Part shown: in pieces, positions 1 to 5,993 of the stretch
Layout: every line of letters starts with the position of its first letter
Numbering within the stretch: the stretch's first letter is position 1
NCBI GenBank assembly: GCA_036003885.1
Contig: DASYSA010000449.1
Location: 1-8,014, forward strand
DNA length: 8,014 nucleotides
Origin: DASYSA01 sp036003885
Lineage (GTDB): Bacteria; Acidobacteriota; Blastocatellia; UBA7656
Direction: 5' to 3'
Translations under genes and position numbers: made by a program
The notes under the pieces: generated by a model
What the model was told of the DNA's origin: nothing
Database searches by the model: none
The model's input: the letters and a program-made list of their open reading frames with translations, nothing else

Positions 1-333
1 GTCGATGTCGCCCTCGAGCGACAAAGCTGCTATGTCGGCTTCGAACCCTCCGATGATCGCGCGCGATTGTGCGCCACTGCCCTGATACGACTCCTGAAAG
101 TCGACCTGTTGTCCGGTCTTCTCTTTCCAGTACTTTTGAAAGGCGGGGATGATCGCCTTGCCATAAGCCTCGCGCGGGGTCGTGTAGGCTCCGAGAGTCA
201 AAGTAACCTTGTTAGCGTTTTTTAGACCACTCGATCCTCCGCACGCCTGGATCCCGGCTGTCAAAAACAAGATACTCAGCGACAAAGCGACAGCAGTTTG
301 CAAATTGATACGTCGGTTTTTCCGTTCATCCAT
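1..333 (-). CDS. sbp: Sulfate-type ABC transporter substrate-binding lipoprotein, N-terminal part
   Basis: The gene is cut by the window edge, and 111 N-terminal residues are visible. The product should be the extracytoplasmic binding protein that captures sulfate (or a related oxyanion) for an ABC permease. Residues 1-8 are charged, 9-30 form a hydrophobic signal segment, and an imperfect lipobox (GIQAC) puts the lipidated cysteine at residue 31, so the mature protein is probably membrane-anchored. The mature part carries family-typical segments: the first strand VTLTLGAY followed by a TPREAYGK motif (43-59), the stretch FQKYWKEKTGQQV (65-77), the oxyanion-loop-like GSGAQSRAII (85-94) and EADIAALSLEGDID (98-111), matching the Sbp/CysP pattern. 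The ATG at 331-333 is chosen because the ATGs at 327-329 and 347-349 open short frames; a GGAG lies about 10 bases upstream. Permease and ATPase genes would lie beyond position 1. A c-di-AMP riboswitch precedes it. Thiosulfate or molybdate as ligand cannot be excluded. Confidence 0.88.
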   Translation of the reverse strand, partial: MDERKNRRINLQTAVALSLSILFLTAGIQACGGSSGLKNANKVTLTLGAYTTPREAYGKAIIPAFQKYWKEKTGQQVDFQESYQGSGAQSRAIIGGFEADIAALSLEGDID

Positions 334-448
334 CGGATAACGTCTCCATTTTCCCGTAGACAAGCGATAACTATGTCAGGGCGGCCGGTCTACCGTCTCG
401 ATGACTATTCAGTTTTGCAAGGGAATTAGCGCTTTGAGGCTGGAAAGC

Positions 449-483
449 CAAAGGGCGCGGAGCCATACGCTCCGCGCCCTTTG
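449..483 (-). terminator. Perfect 15-bp hairpin, probable expression platform of the riboswitch
   Basis: Bases 449-463 and 469-483 are perfectly complementary around a 5-base loop, giving a very GC-rich stem. On the minus strand it lies about 37 bases after the 3' end of the riboswitch aptamer and about 115 bases before the sbp start, where an expression-platform terminator would sit. The downstream U-tract is poor (GGCTTTCC), so termination may be inefficient or Rho-assisted, or the hairpin may act another way. A competing pairing is possible: minus-strand TACGCCGCG (496-504) can pair with CGCGGAGCGTA (466-476), with a 2-base bulge. That pairing would break this hairpin, as an antiterminator does. 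Confidence 0.6.
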
Positions 484-519
484 AACGATACCTGTCGCGG
501 CGTAATGCCCTTCCGTTAA

Positions 520-680
520 GCCTACGAGGTTAGCTGACGGGCTCGGACCTGGAAGTATCCTACGAGTGCCAAGGGCTGCGCCCTGATTCCTCGATGCGCC
601 CCATGCCCCGCCTTACCGGAGCCTTGGTTCCCCCGTGTTCTTCGTCGCGTGCCGATCCCGGCCCGGCGAACAACTTCGGC
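520..680 (-). ncRNA. Cyclic di-AMP riboswitch aptamer (ydaO-yuaA class)
   Basis: Read on the minus strand, this leader carries the signature segments of the ydaO-yuaA class in the right order. GCCGAA opens the core (about 680-675). Helix P2 follows, GTTGTTCG pairing with CGAAGAAC with one mismatch, and encloses a GCCG-GGAT-CGGC hairpin. Then come CGGGGGAACCAAGG, a GGGGC segment, and a CGAG...CTCG helix capped by AGGGC-GCA-GCCCT. GTAGGATACTTCC follows, and finally the highly conserved CCCGTCAGCTAACCTCGTAG closing into GGC, which pairs with the opening GCC as P1. Known members bind two c-di-AMP molecules and usually switch downstream genes off. Here the downstream gene is the sulfate-type binding protein. 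The match was recognised by eye against remembered family members and no covariance search was run. The only open frame through here (522-731) is highly basic, low in complexity and resembles no protein. Confidence 0.88.
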
Positions 681-701
681 AGACAAATTATCAACGAACG
701 G

Positions 702-731
702 ATGGTAGCGGACCTTAAAAGTCCGTGTCAA
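702..731 (-). promoter_or_regulatory. Candidate sigma70-type promoter for the riboswitch-sbp transcript
   Basis: A perfect TTGACA (minus strand, 726-731) is followed after 18 bases by TACCAT (702-707), a 4-of-6 match to the -10 consensus. A start near 695 would place the 5' end about 15 bases before the first aptamer helix, as expected for a riboswitch leader. The -35 box lies directly after the U-tract of the upstream operon's terminator. The -10 match is modest, so the exact start is uncertain. Confidence 0.5.
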
Positions 732-732
732 T

Positions 733-781
733 AAAAAAAGCGGAGAGCCTTTGGCCGATGTTCAATTCGACTCTCACCGCT
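733..781 (-). terminator. Rho-independent terminator of the ROK-HAD-membrane protein operon
   Basis: On the minus strand, AGCGGTGAGAG (771-781) pairs with CTCTCCGCT (739-747), with two unpaired bases in the first arm and a loop of 23 bases. A run of seven T follows at 733-739. The upstream arm overlaps the stop codon of the small membrane protein gene (774-776). The long loop is unusual, but stem plus U-tract at the operon end makes this a convincing terminator. Confidence 0.7.
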
Positions 782-1007
782 CATCTTGCTCTTGAGTGTT
801 GGGGTGTTCGGCTCTCCAGGCTGAGAAGGCCGCCAGACTGGCTACAACCAGGTTGGCGACGATTACCGGTGGAGCGCCAATGAGGAAACCGTAGCTGATC
901 CATACCACGGCGGCGAGCGCCTGAACCCGGCGAAGTGTCACAGCCTGCTTGCAGAAGTAAGAGCTCGCAAAGATCGATGTGGCCAGCCAGCCTATCCAAT
1001 CAGCCAT
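774..1007 (-). CDS. Small three-helix membrane protein, YgjV/SemiSWEET-like in appearance
   Basis: A 77-residue hydrophobic protein. Three membrane segments are visible at roughly residues 3-18, 26-43 and 45-63, followed by a polar tail ending in acidic and basic residues. The pattern of a short WIGW start, a YG turn after the second helix and a P-x(5)-N motif in the third (PPVIVAN) recalls YgjV-type and SemiSWEET-like small membrane proteins, some of which move sugars as oligomers. This resemblance is by eye and does not establish a transport function. The frame is open to 1061, but the ATG at 1005-1007 is chosen: GGAGG lies 6 bases before it and the protein then begins directly at the first helix. 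It overlaps the end of the HAD phosphatase gene by 8 bases, which suggests translational coupling. It is the last gene of its operon and its stop codon lies inside the terminator. Confidence 0.78.
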   Translation of the reverse strand: MADWIGWLATSIFASSYFCKQAVTLRRVQALAAVVWISYGFLIGAPPVIVANLVVASLAAFSAWRAEHPNTQEQDER

Positions 1008-1851
1008 CAGTGGCCTCCATCGCGAGGACCAGGTGGGACCTGGTGTTGGCGCTGTCCTCACGAATCGTCAGCCAATCGGTCCTGACCTTGTCCCACGTCT
1101 GGATCAGGAATCCCTGGGACTCGAATAGAGAGCGAATGCGGTTAGCGTCCCACTGGACAATGTCTTCCAGAATCGGGATCAGTACGCTCAATGCATCAGC
1201 ACTCATTATTGTTCGCCTGGCGATCTGCGCAATGTGCTTTGCCTCTGAAACGGCGATCGTAAAACCATCCTGATGATTGACGTGCAACATTACATGGATA
1301 TCAGAGCTACCGTCGCCTACGTAGACGATTCGGTCGTGGCTGATTTGTAGTTCGGCCTGCAGTTGCTCCAACACAGCGACTTTACCGTAGCCGGCGGGCA
1401 CGCGAATGATGGATTGAATCTCTTCCGATACGGGATCGTACTGGAAGCGCGTGCCATAGATATGATCCGCGCGAACAATGCCTTCCAGGGCGGACTTGAT
1501 CACCTCTTCGGGCGCGGCCGAAATCACGTAGAATGAGAAATGATAGCCGTCGATCGAATTGTCGAGAAAGCGGGATAGCCAGGCGATGTTCTGCTTCAGC
1601 CGAATCCGTTTCCCTACCTCGATCAGGTGCTCGCGTCGAACGCAACGATATTCAGGATCGTGTAACAGCAGGTACGCCAGTTCACCGCCCTGCTGCACCA
1701 GGTTTAGATGGGCCAGCCCCGCAACTTTCTCCTGGAAGCCGGATGTTCCAAGCAGTTCGCTCAAAACAAAACCGGAATCGTTAAAGCTCAGCGTTTGATC
1801 AAAATCGCTGGCCAGTAAATAGTGCTTCATAACGTATGATGTATCTATCAT
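1000..1851 (-). CDS. HAD-superfamily phosphatase, phosphoserine phosphatase-like (HAD-IB type)
   Basis: A 283-residue cytoplasmic hydrolase that should remove phosphate from a small organic substrate using an aspartyl-phosphate intermediate and Mg2+. All HAD motifs are present. Motif I is DFDQT at 16-20, with nucleophile Asp16 and acid/base Asp18. Motif II is Ser111 in VISAAP. Motif III is Lys157 in GYGK. Motif IV is GDGSSD at 179-184, with metal ligands Asp180 and Asp184. About 90 residues between motifs I and II form a helical C1 cap, as in phosphoserine phosphatase and MtnX-like enzymes. The last 60 residues or so extend beyond the core and are unassigned. The substrate cannot be read from sequence. 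Met1 is preferred over Met8 because AGGAAACC directly precedes it, while Met8 has no ribosome binding site. It lies 31 bases after the ROK regulator gene and overlaps the next gene, so all three are probably cotranscribed. Confidence 0.88.
   Translation of the reverse strand: MIDTSYVMKHYLLASDFDQTLSFNDSGFVLSELLGTSGFQEKVAGLAHLNLVQQGGELAYLLLHDPEYRCVRREHLIEVGKRIRLKQNIAWLSRFLDNSIDGYHFSFYVISAAPEEVIKSALEGIVRADHIYGTRFQYDPVSEEIQSIIRVPAGYGKVAVLEQLQAELQISHDRIVYVGDGSSDIHVMLHVNHQDGFTIAVSEAKHIAQIARRTIMSADALSVLIPILEDIVQWDANRIRSLFESQGFLIQTWDKVRTDWLTIREDSANTRSHLVLAMEATDG
1014..1018 (-). promoter_or_regulatory. Shine-Dalgarno site deciding the start of the small membrane protein
   Basis: A perfect GGAGG on the minus strand lies 6 bases before the ATG at 1005-1007, inside the 3' end of the HAD gene. 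It supports the short start over the open frame that reaches up to 1061, and it fits translation coupled to the upstream gene. Confidence 0.75.
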
Positions 1852-1882
1852 TGGTTTCCTGTAGACCCACCTTGTTCGCGGC

Positions 1883-3298
1883 TCAAGCTGCCACCCTCAT
1901 TTGTGACGCGAGAACCAGTAGATAATGTGAGACGGCGACCGCCACAGCACCGCCGATTCCTGCTCCGGCAGGCTGGCCTGCCTCGACTGACCAACTGGCC
2001 AGGCGGCCGGGCAGAGTCTTAGACATCGCTTCGCTCAACGGTTCCTTGATGAAGCGCCAACCATCGAGGATTGGCCCGGTGACAACAATTTCAGTGACAC
2101 CCAGGGCGAGTATCACGTTGCTGATGCCGATACCCAGGTATGCTCCTACTCGTTGAAGGGCTCTCTGTGCCCTCACTTCTCCTCCTTCGGCGCGGAGAAC
2201 AATCTCCGTGAATTGCGGTAGCCTGATATCTCTGACCTGTTGCCGGCGTCCGGCGTAGAAGGCGCCCACGCTCGGCGCCGAGGCGTATCGCTCCCAGCAA
2301 CCGCGATTGCCGCACGCGCAGAGCTTGCCGCCGGCAGCAATGGTCATATGCCCGAAGTCGCAAGCCTGGCCTTCGCCAAGACGGCTGCTACGGTAGACCT
2401 CGCCTCCCAACACCAGGGCGACTCCGATGCCGGTTCCCACGCGGACGACAACGAAATCGCTTCCCACGCCGCCGATCCGAACGCGCATGCGCCGGCGTCC
2501 TTCGTACACAGCCGCAGCAGTGGCGTCGCTTTCGACGATGATCGGAACACTGTCGCTCATCCTCGTGTCGTGAAGGCGCAGGAGGTCTGCGATTGCGAGA
2601 TTGTGCCATCCCAGATGAGGCGCATGAAGTAACCGAGTACACCGGGCATCAGTGGGGCCTGGAACGCTGACTCCGATTGCTGAAACATTGTGGAATCGCG
2701 CCTCAGCCCGCAATCGCTCAAGTGCTGACTGGATTGCTGCGATCGCGGCCATTGGGTCAGCGGGTGTATCAAACCTCTCTTCGGCTAGCGCATTGCCGTC
2801 CGCATTGACCGCCCGCAGGTGTGTGTGCGATAAGCCGATGCTAACGCCGATAAAGCACGCACGCTCTGCACAGAGGGATAACCCGACAGGCGGTCTTCCG
2901 AGGCGACCGGAAACCTGTTCAAAGGAAGTTTCGCGACATACTCCAGCCGCAAGAAGGGGGTTGATAATCTCACTCACCCTTGAGCGCTTTATCCCCAGGC
3001 GCCGTGCCAGCTCAACGCGCGATACCGGCTGGGCCGCATGAATGATCTGCAAGAGGGAGTATCTGGTGTGCGTCGAAGTCCCGGAGGTCGCACTCAGGAC
3101 GCTTCTCAAGTTCGATGGAGGGCTATTACTATGGCGCTCACGAGCGCGCTTGACCCTGGAGTCAAGTCTGGCCAGATTGTTACGAGTTTCTTCGGTCTGC
3201 TCCCGGGCCTCGAGTGCGATGCCGGGATAGTTCTCGACTCCGGAAATCGCAGCTGGAAAGGTTCCTACTAGCTCATCAGCTTCAGGTAAAGATGACAT
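1883..3298 (-). CDS. ROK-family transcriptional regulator (NagC/Mlc/XylR-like)
   Basis: A 471-residue DNA-binding protein, longer than the roughly 380-410 residues usual for ROK repressors. The extra length is an uncharacterised, charged N-terminal part (about 1-70). Residues 78-120 form a winged-helix DNA-binding domain, with the recognition region near ELARRLGIKRSRVSEI, followed by a GRLGRPP wing at 131-137. The rest is the ROK sugar-kinase-like domain: VSVPGP (210-215), SDATAAAV (257-264) with Asp258, the zinc-site residues His317 and CACGNRGC (Cys327, Cys329, Cys334), and Glu336 of the sugar-binding site. The first phosphate loop, usually D-x-G-x-T, reads VSIGLSHTH (152-160) without the aspartate, so kinase activity is unlikely. 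Such proteins repress or activate sugar genes and respond to a sugar or sugar phosphate. AAGGAG (3306-3311) lies 7 bases before the ATG and supports this start. It heads an operon with a HAD phosphatase and a small membrane protein, and may regulate its own promoter. Confidence 0.9.
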   Translation of the reverse strand: MSSLPEADELVGTFPAAISGVENYPGIALEAREQTEETRNNLARLDSRVKRARERHSNSPPSNLRSVLSATSGTSTHTRYSLLQIIHAAQPVSRVELARRLGIKRSRVSEIINPLLAAGVCRETSFEQVSGRLGRPPVGLSLCAERACFIGVSIGLSHTHLRAVNADGNALAEERFDTPADPMAAIAAIQSALERLRAEARFHNVSAIGVSVPGPTDARCTRLLHAPHLGWHNLAIADLLRLHDTRMSDSVPIIVESDATAAAVYEGRRRMRVRIGGVGSDFVVVRVGTGIGVALVLGGEVYRSSRLGEGQACDFGHMTIAAGGKLCACGNRGCWERYASAPSVGAFYAGRRQQVRDIRLPQFTEIVLRAEGGEVRAQRALQRVGAYLGIGISNVILALGVTEIVVTGPILDGWRFIKEPLSEAMSKTLPGRLASWSVEAGQPAGAGIGGAVAVAVSHYLLVLASQMRVAA

Positions 3299-3305
3299 GT
3301 TGTTA

Positions 3306-3311
3306 CTCCTT
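3306..3311 (-). promoter_or_regulatory. Shine-Dalgarno site of the ROK regulator gene
   Basis: AAGGAG on the minus strand sits 7 bases before the ATG at 3296-3298. It fixes the start at the long N-terminal form of the regulator, so the extra 70 residues before the helix-turn-helix are probably translated. Confidence 0.75.
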
Positions 3312-3382
3312 ATGAATTAATCTCCGAGTAAGCCAAAGGCAAACTGCGGACCATGTGCTATCCGATAGCGGCCGACCACAGA

Positions 3383-3418
3383 GTCGCGACAGAAGTACTC
3401 CATACTTCAGACCGCGAC
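3383..3418 (-). promoter_or_regulatory. Two-part hairpin in the leader of the ROK operon
   Basis: Minus-strand GTCGCG (3413-3418) pairs with CGCGAC (3383-3388). After a small internal loop, GAAGTA (3403-3408) pairs with TACTTC (3392-3397) around a 5-base loop. The 36-base element lies between the predicted promoter and the ROK start, about 85 bases before the ATG. It could be an RNA structure or, as DNA, a dyad that a ROK dimer could bind. No U-tract follows, so it is not a simple terminator. Confidence 0.45.
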
Positions 3419-3480
3419 CGAGCGAAAAAGCCGGGTAGGATAAACATTGCCGAGGGCAAGTACCCCCTCAGCATCAAGGT

Positions 3481-3509
3481 ATTAGAGCGGCATTAAGTCG
3501 GCCTGACAA
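3481..3509 (-). promoter_or_regulatory. Sigma70-type promoter of the ROK-HAD-membrane protein operon
   Basis: Minus-strand TTGTCA (3504-3509) and TCTAAT (3481-3486) each match the consensus at 5 of 6 positions and are separated by exactly 17 bases. Transcription would begin near 3474, leaving a leader of about 175 bases before the ROK start. The leader contains a GAGGG...CCCTC hairpin (about 3449-3472) directly after the start and the larger hairpin at 3383-3418. Confidence 0.6.
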
Positions 3510-3966
3510 TTCCGTTAAGTGGGAGTGAAATCGTGCTAAATACTTTTGGCCTCGATGGCTCCGTCCCTGAATGCAACGCTCAGGGGCGGCAGAATCGTGA
3601 GACCGGAGCGCAGACACAACAAAATTGTCGACGTTGCGGTTCACGGGGTAAGGGGGCCCGCAGTCACGCCAGAGATTCTCTCGTATATTTCACTATTTGA
3701 TCCCGACGCAGGGTCGCGAGACGATGCAGATTTCCGGCGCTGAAGGTTGGCGGCTCTAATTTCCGTTGAGGGTGCGGAGGCAGCCGTTAAATGGACTACT
3801 CCTGAGAACAGAAGTTTTGTTCGGGTGAGGCCATTTTCGTTGGTATCGGGAGACTCCTCTCAATTTCGTAGGACAGATGCGCTTTGGTCGTCGCAAGACA
3901 ACGGCATTGCTATCTCACGAGTTCGGGCAAGCAGAAAGGTTCAGTCGTACGAAATGCGAAGCTCGC

Positions 3967-5793
3967 CTACGCGATAACTGGCAGCGCGCGAGCCTCCCTG
4001 AGCGGACGGCTCGGCGGAGCGTATCCTTCCGGAAGGTCGCCGTTGTCAGGACGCAGGTATTGCAAGTAATGGGGTTTGATCGAAGCGATCAATTCCTTTC
4101 GAGTCTTGGTGGTCATCGGTTTTGCTTCATAGATCTTGCCCATCTTCTGAAGTCTTTTTTCGGAAAGCGCGCCAGAGAACATCCACAAGGGCCATGTAAA
4201 GTTCGGCCCATTCAGCCGTCTCAGCTTATAGAGCCACATCGCTATCGAGCCAATCCGCCAGGCGGTCGGCCCCCACCAACTGTACTGACCCGGACGCATA
4301 TTCATCTTCCAGCACCTCATGATCAACTGCCACTGCAACGGTGTGAGTTGCTGAGTTTCAGTCACTCCCTTCTGGTTCTCCATCCGCGTGTCGTGCAACG
4401 GAGTGAAGATCGAGGGTACCAGGAAAGCAAACAGACCGCGCCGCTCTATCTCGTACACGAGGTCGAGTGTTGCCATCACATCTTCGTCTGTCTCACCTGG
4501 ATTACCGACGATGAGGGTCATCATCGGAAACCAGTTATTCTCGTTCATTATTCGCAAGCCCTCGAGCACTACGCTTGGCCAATCGTCGATGGAGAATGGG
4601 ACCCCTTTGCTCGGCATGATCTTCCTGGCCATGGTCACAGAGCCGGTCTCGAGTCCGATCAGCGGCGAGAGCACTTTCTTCTTCGGGTGGGTGCTCAGGA
4701 GTGGAAGATGGATAGGACTCTTGTCCAGCAAGACTTCCGAGAGCTGCTTGATCAGATTCGGATCGACGACCGCGGGCGCGATCGTCGAGTGGCTTAGCAG
4801 GTGTTGCTCGACGCCCGGAGTGTTTACGATGTCGGAGTAGAGGCTCACCAGCGCTTCGCGATTGGGAAAGTAGAACGGAGTGTCGGTGTGTACTTGACCC
4901 CAGATGAACATGTCCTCGGTTGCAAGAGATATCTGCTTGTTGCCTTCCCGGACGTTTGCCCGGACGGCCCCAATGATTTTCTCCTTTGGGAGGTCGATCT
5001 GCGGGTTGAGGTCGGGCACGCAGAACTGGCACCGCCGTCCACAGCCCGTAGTCATCTCTACAACTCCGAACGTCGTTCGCGTGTCGGGGAAGAGTATCTG
5101 CTCGCGATCGGTCGGATGTTTGACTTCCATCTGACGCGGCAGTTCGTCTCCATTTATAGCTCGCCGAAACAGATCCATTGTATCGGTGGATTCGCTGCGT
5201 CCTTCGACTACGCAGTCGACGCCCAGTTCGTCATAGGTGTTCGTATTGGTGATCTGCCAGCCACCCGAGCCTCCTACAATGACCTTGAAGTTCTTCCGAT
5301 AGGGACTGGCGTTGATCTTGGTGAACATGTCTCTGGAGTAATGCGAGTTAATCGGCATCTTCGACGAACCAAAGATCGATGTATAGACGCCGGCCGCGAA
5401 TGTGACCCCAAGCGGATTATGAGTCGACACCGCTACGACTCGGGTATTGGGACCGACGAACTTATGCAAATCGTCGGGGAAGCAGGCTGCAATGTCGCTG
5501 TTGCTGTATTCGCGCAGCAAGGATTTCTCGACCAGGCGAACGCCGGCAGGCATGTAGCGGGCCGTGCCATCTTCGTTATATTCGACCTCACGCCATTGTG
5601 GATACTTGCTGTTGAGCACAAACTCCATCCAGATTGGCAGCGATGCCATCGCCATCTGCATGAAATAGCCGGCGTGATCGACCGTTTCGGTGAGCGGCGC
5701 CGTCAGCACTATCAGCTTGCCGCCGGACTCGGGAAGGCCGAGATTCGGATCTGTTGGATTAGTCCCATTGCCGTGAGATGGTAGAGCGCGCAT
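3967..5793 (-). CDS. Cobalamin-binding-type radical SAM protein, substrate unknown
   Basis: A 608-residue protein with the two-domain layout of B12-dependent radical SAM enzymes, many of which methylate or rearrange unreactive carbon centres. The N-terminal part (about 25-225) resembles a Rossmann-like cobalamin domain: VVAVSTHNPLG (119-129), VIVGGSGGW (171-179) and VVEGRSES (195-202). The usual D-x-H-x-x-G cobalamin ligand motif is not intact, although His125 is in about the right place. The radical SAM core follows: CGRRCQFC (Cys251, Cys255, Cys258) should bind the 4Fe-4S cluster, and LATED (290-294), GLETGSVTMARKIMP (380-394) and NPGETDEDV (431-439) are typical SAM-site and barrel motifs. 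Residues about 480-608 form an aromatic-rich C-terminal extension of unknown role. AAGGG sits close before the ATG, with GGAG further upstream. It is alone, 200 bases after the rhomboid gene, with no biosynthetic partner in view. Its substrate cannot be inferred. Confidence 0.88.
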   Translation of the reverse strand: MRALPSHGNGTNPTDPNLGLPESGGKLIVLTAPLTETVDHAGYFMQMAMASLPIWMEFVLNSKYPQWREVEYNEDGTARYMPAGVRLVEKSLLREYSNSDIAACFPDDLHKFVGPNTRVVAVSTHNPLGVTFAAGVYTSIFGSSKMPINSHYSRDMFTKINASPYRKNFKVIVGGSGGWQITNTNTYDELGVDCVVEGRSESTDTMDLFRRAINGDELPRQMEVKHPTDREQILFPDTRTTFGVVEMTTGCGRRCQFCVPDLNPQIDLPKEKIIGAVRANVREGNKQISLATEDMFIWGQVHTDTPFYFPNREALVSLYSDIVNTPGVEQHLLSHSTIAPAVVDPNLIKQLSEVLLDKSPIHLPLLSTHPKKKVLSPLIGLETGSVTMARKIMPSKGVPFSIDDWPSVVLEGLRIMNENNWFPMMTLIVGNPGETDEDVMATLDLVYEIERRGLFAFLVPSIFTPLHDTRMENQKGVTETQQLTPLQWQLIMRCWKMNMRPGQYSWWGPTAWRIGSIAMWLYKLRRLNGPNFTWPLWMFSGALSEKRLQKMGKIYEAKPMTTKTRKELIASIKPHYLQYLRPDNGDLPEGYAPPSRPLREARALPVIA

Positions 5794-5993
5794 AGTCCCT
5801 TGTAGTCTCCGATTAACTATTAATAATCCGCCGGTTTATTCTCGGGCGGGAGTTGTCCGAAGTGTCTAAAAGCGGGACTCATTCTACATGAAGAGCGCTG
5901 AAGATGCTACGAGGATTTTGTCGATCCGGTCACTGGCGATTATAGGCGTGCCCGTTTGGATCGACGATGCATTGAGCGATCTCAGGGGGGAAC

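Larger units (their letters stand above)
3299..3966. other. Intergenic region of 668 bases without a convincing gene
   Basis: The left part (to about 3510) holds the promoter and structured leader of the ROK operon. From 3510 to 3966 only short frames exist (for example plus-strand 3546-3743 and 3747-3977). Their translations resemble no protein family I know and lack good ribosome binding sites. A 6-bp hairpin with a 9-base loop (3565-3570 with 3580-3585) has no U-tract. A tiny 4-bp hairpin just after the radical SAM stop (3956-3966) is too weak to call a terminator. I see no tRNA fold and no insertion-sequence end. Confidence 0.6.

Noticed and set aside
509..705. Possible outer helix of the riboswitch (509-517 with 697-705, one mismatch)
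   Set aside because: The pairing exists, but the predicted transcription start (about 695) would exclude most of the 5' strand, and 16 unpaired bases would separate it from P1. It is not needed for the aptamer core.
522..731. Minus-strand frame of 69 codons between the sbp gene and the terminator
   Set aside because: It runs through the riboswitch aptamer. The translation is arginine- and glycine-rich, resembles no protein, and has no ribosome binding site.
1008..1061. Longer start for the small membrane protein, giving 95 residues
   Set aside because: The extra 18 residues are proline- and tryptophan-rich and lie wholly inside the HAD gene. The ATG at 1005-1007 has a perfect GGAGG at 6 bases and begins right at the first helix.
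935..1273. Plus-strand frame of 112 codons
   Set aside because: It lies opposite the HAD and membrane protein genes, which have clear motifs and ribosome binding sites. Its product has no recognisable feature.
3565..3585. Hairpin with 6-bp arms and a 9-base loop
   Set aside because: It is short, has no U-tract on either strand and does not sit next to a gene end. It is consistent with chance.
3546..3977. Plus-strand frames of 65 and 76 codons in the intergenic region
   Set aside because: They show no ribosome binding site, no family resemblance and no coding-like composition. The second runs into the end of the radical SAM gene.
3877..5784. Two long plus-strand frames (3877-4797 and 4801-5784) opposite the radical SAM gene
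   Set aside because: They are antisense shadows of the radical SAM gene. Their translations show no domain, while the minus frame carries all radical SAM motifs.
5811..5828. AT-rich near-palindrome just upstream of the radical SAM gene
   Set aside because: It has only 5-base arms, in AT-rich sequence where such repeats arise easily. It was not strong enough to call an operator.
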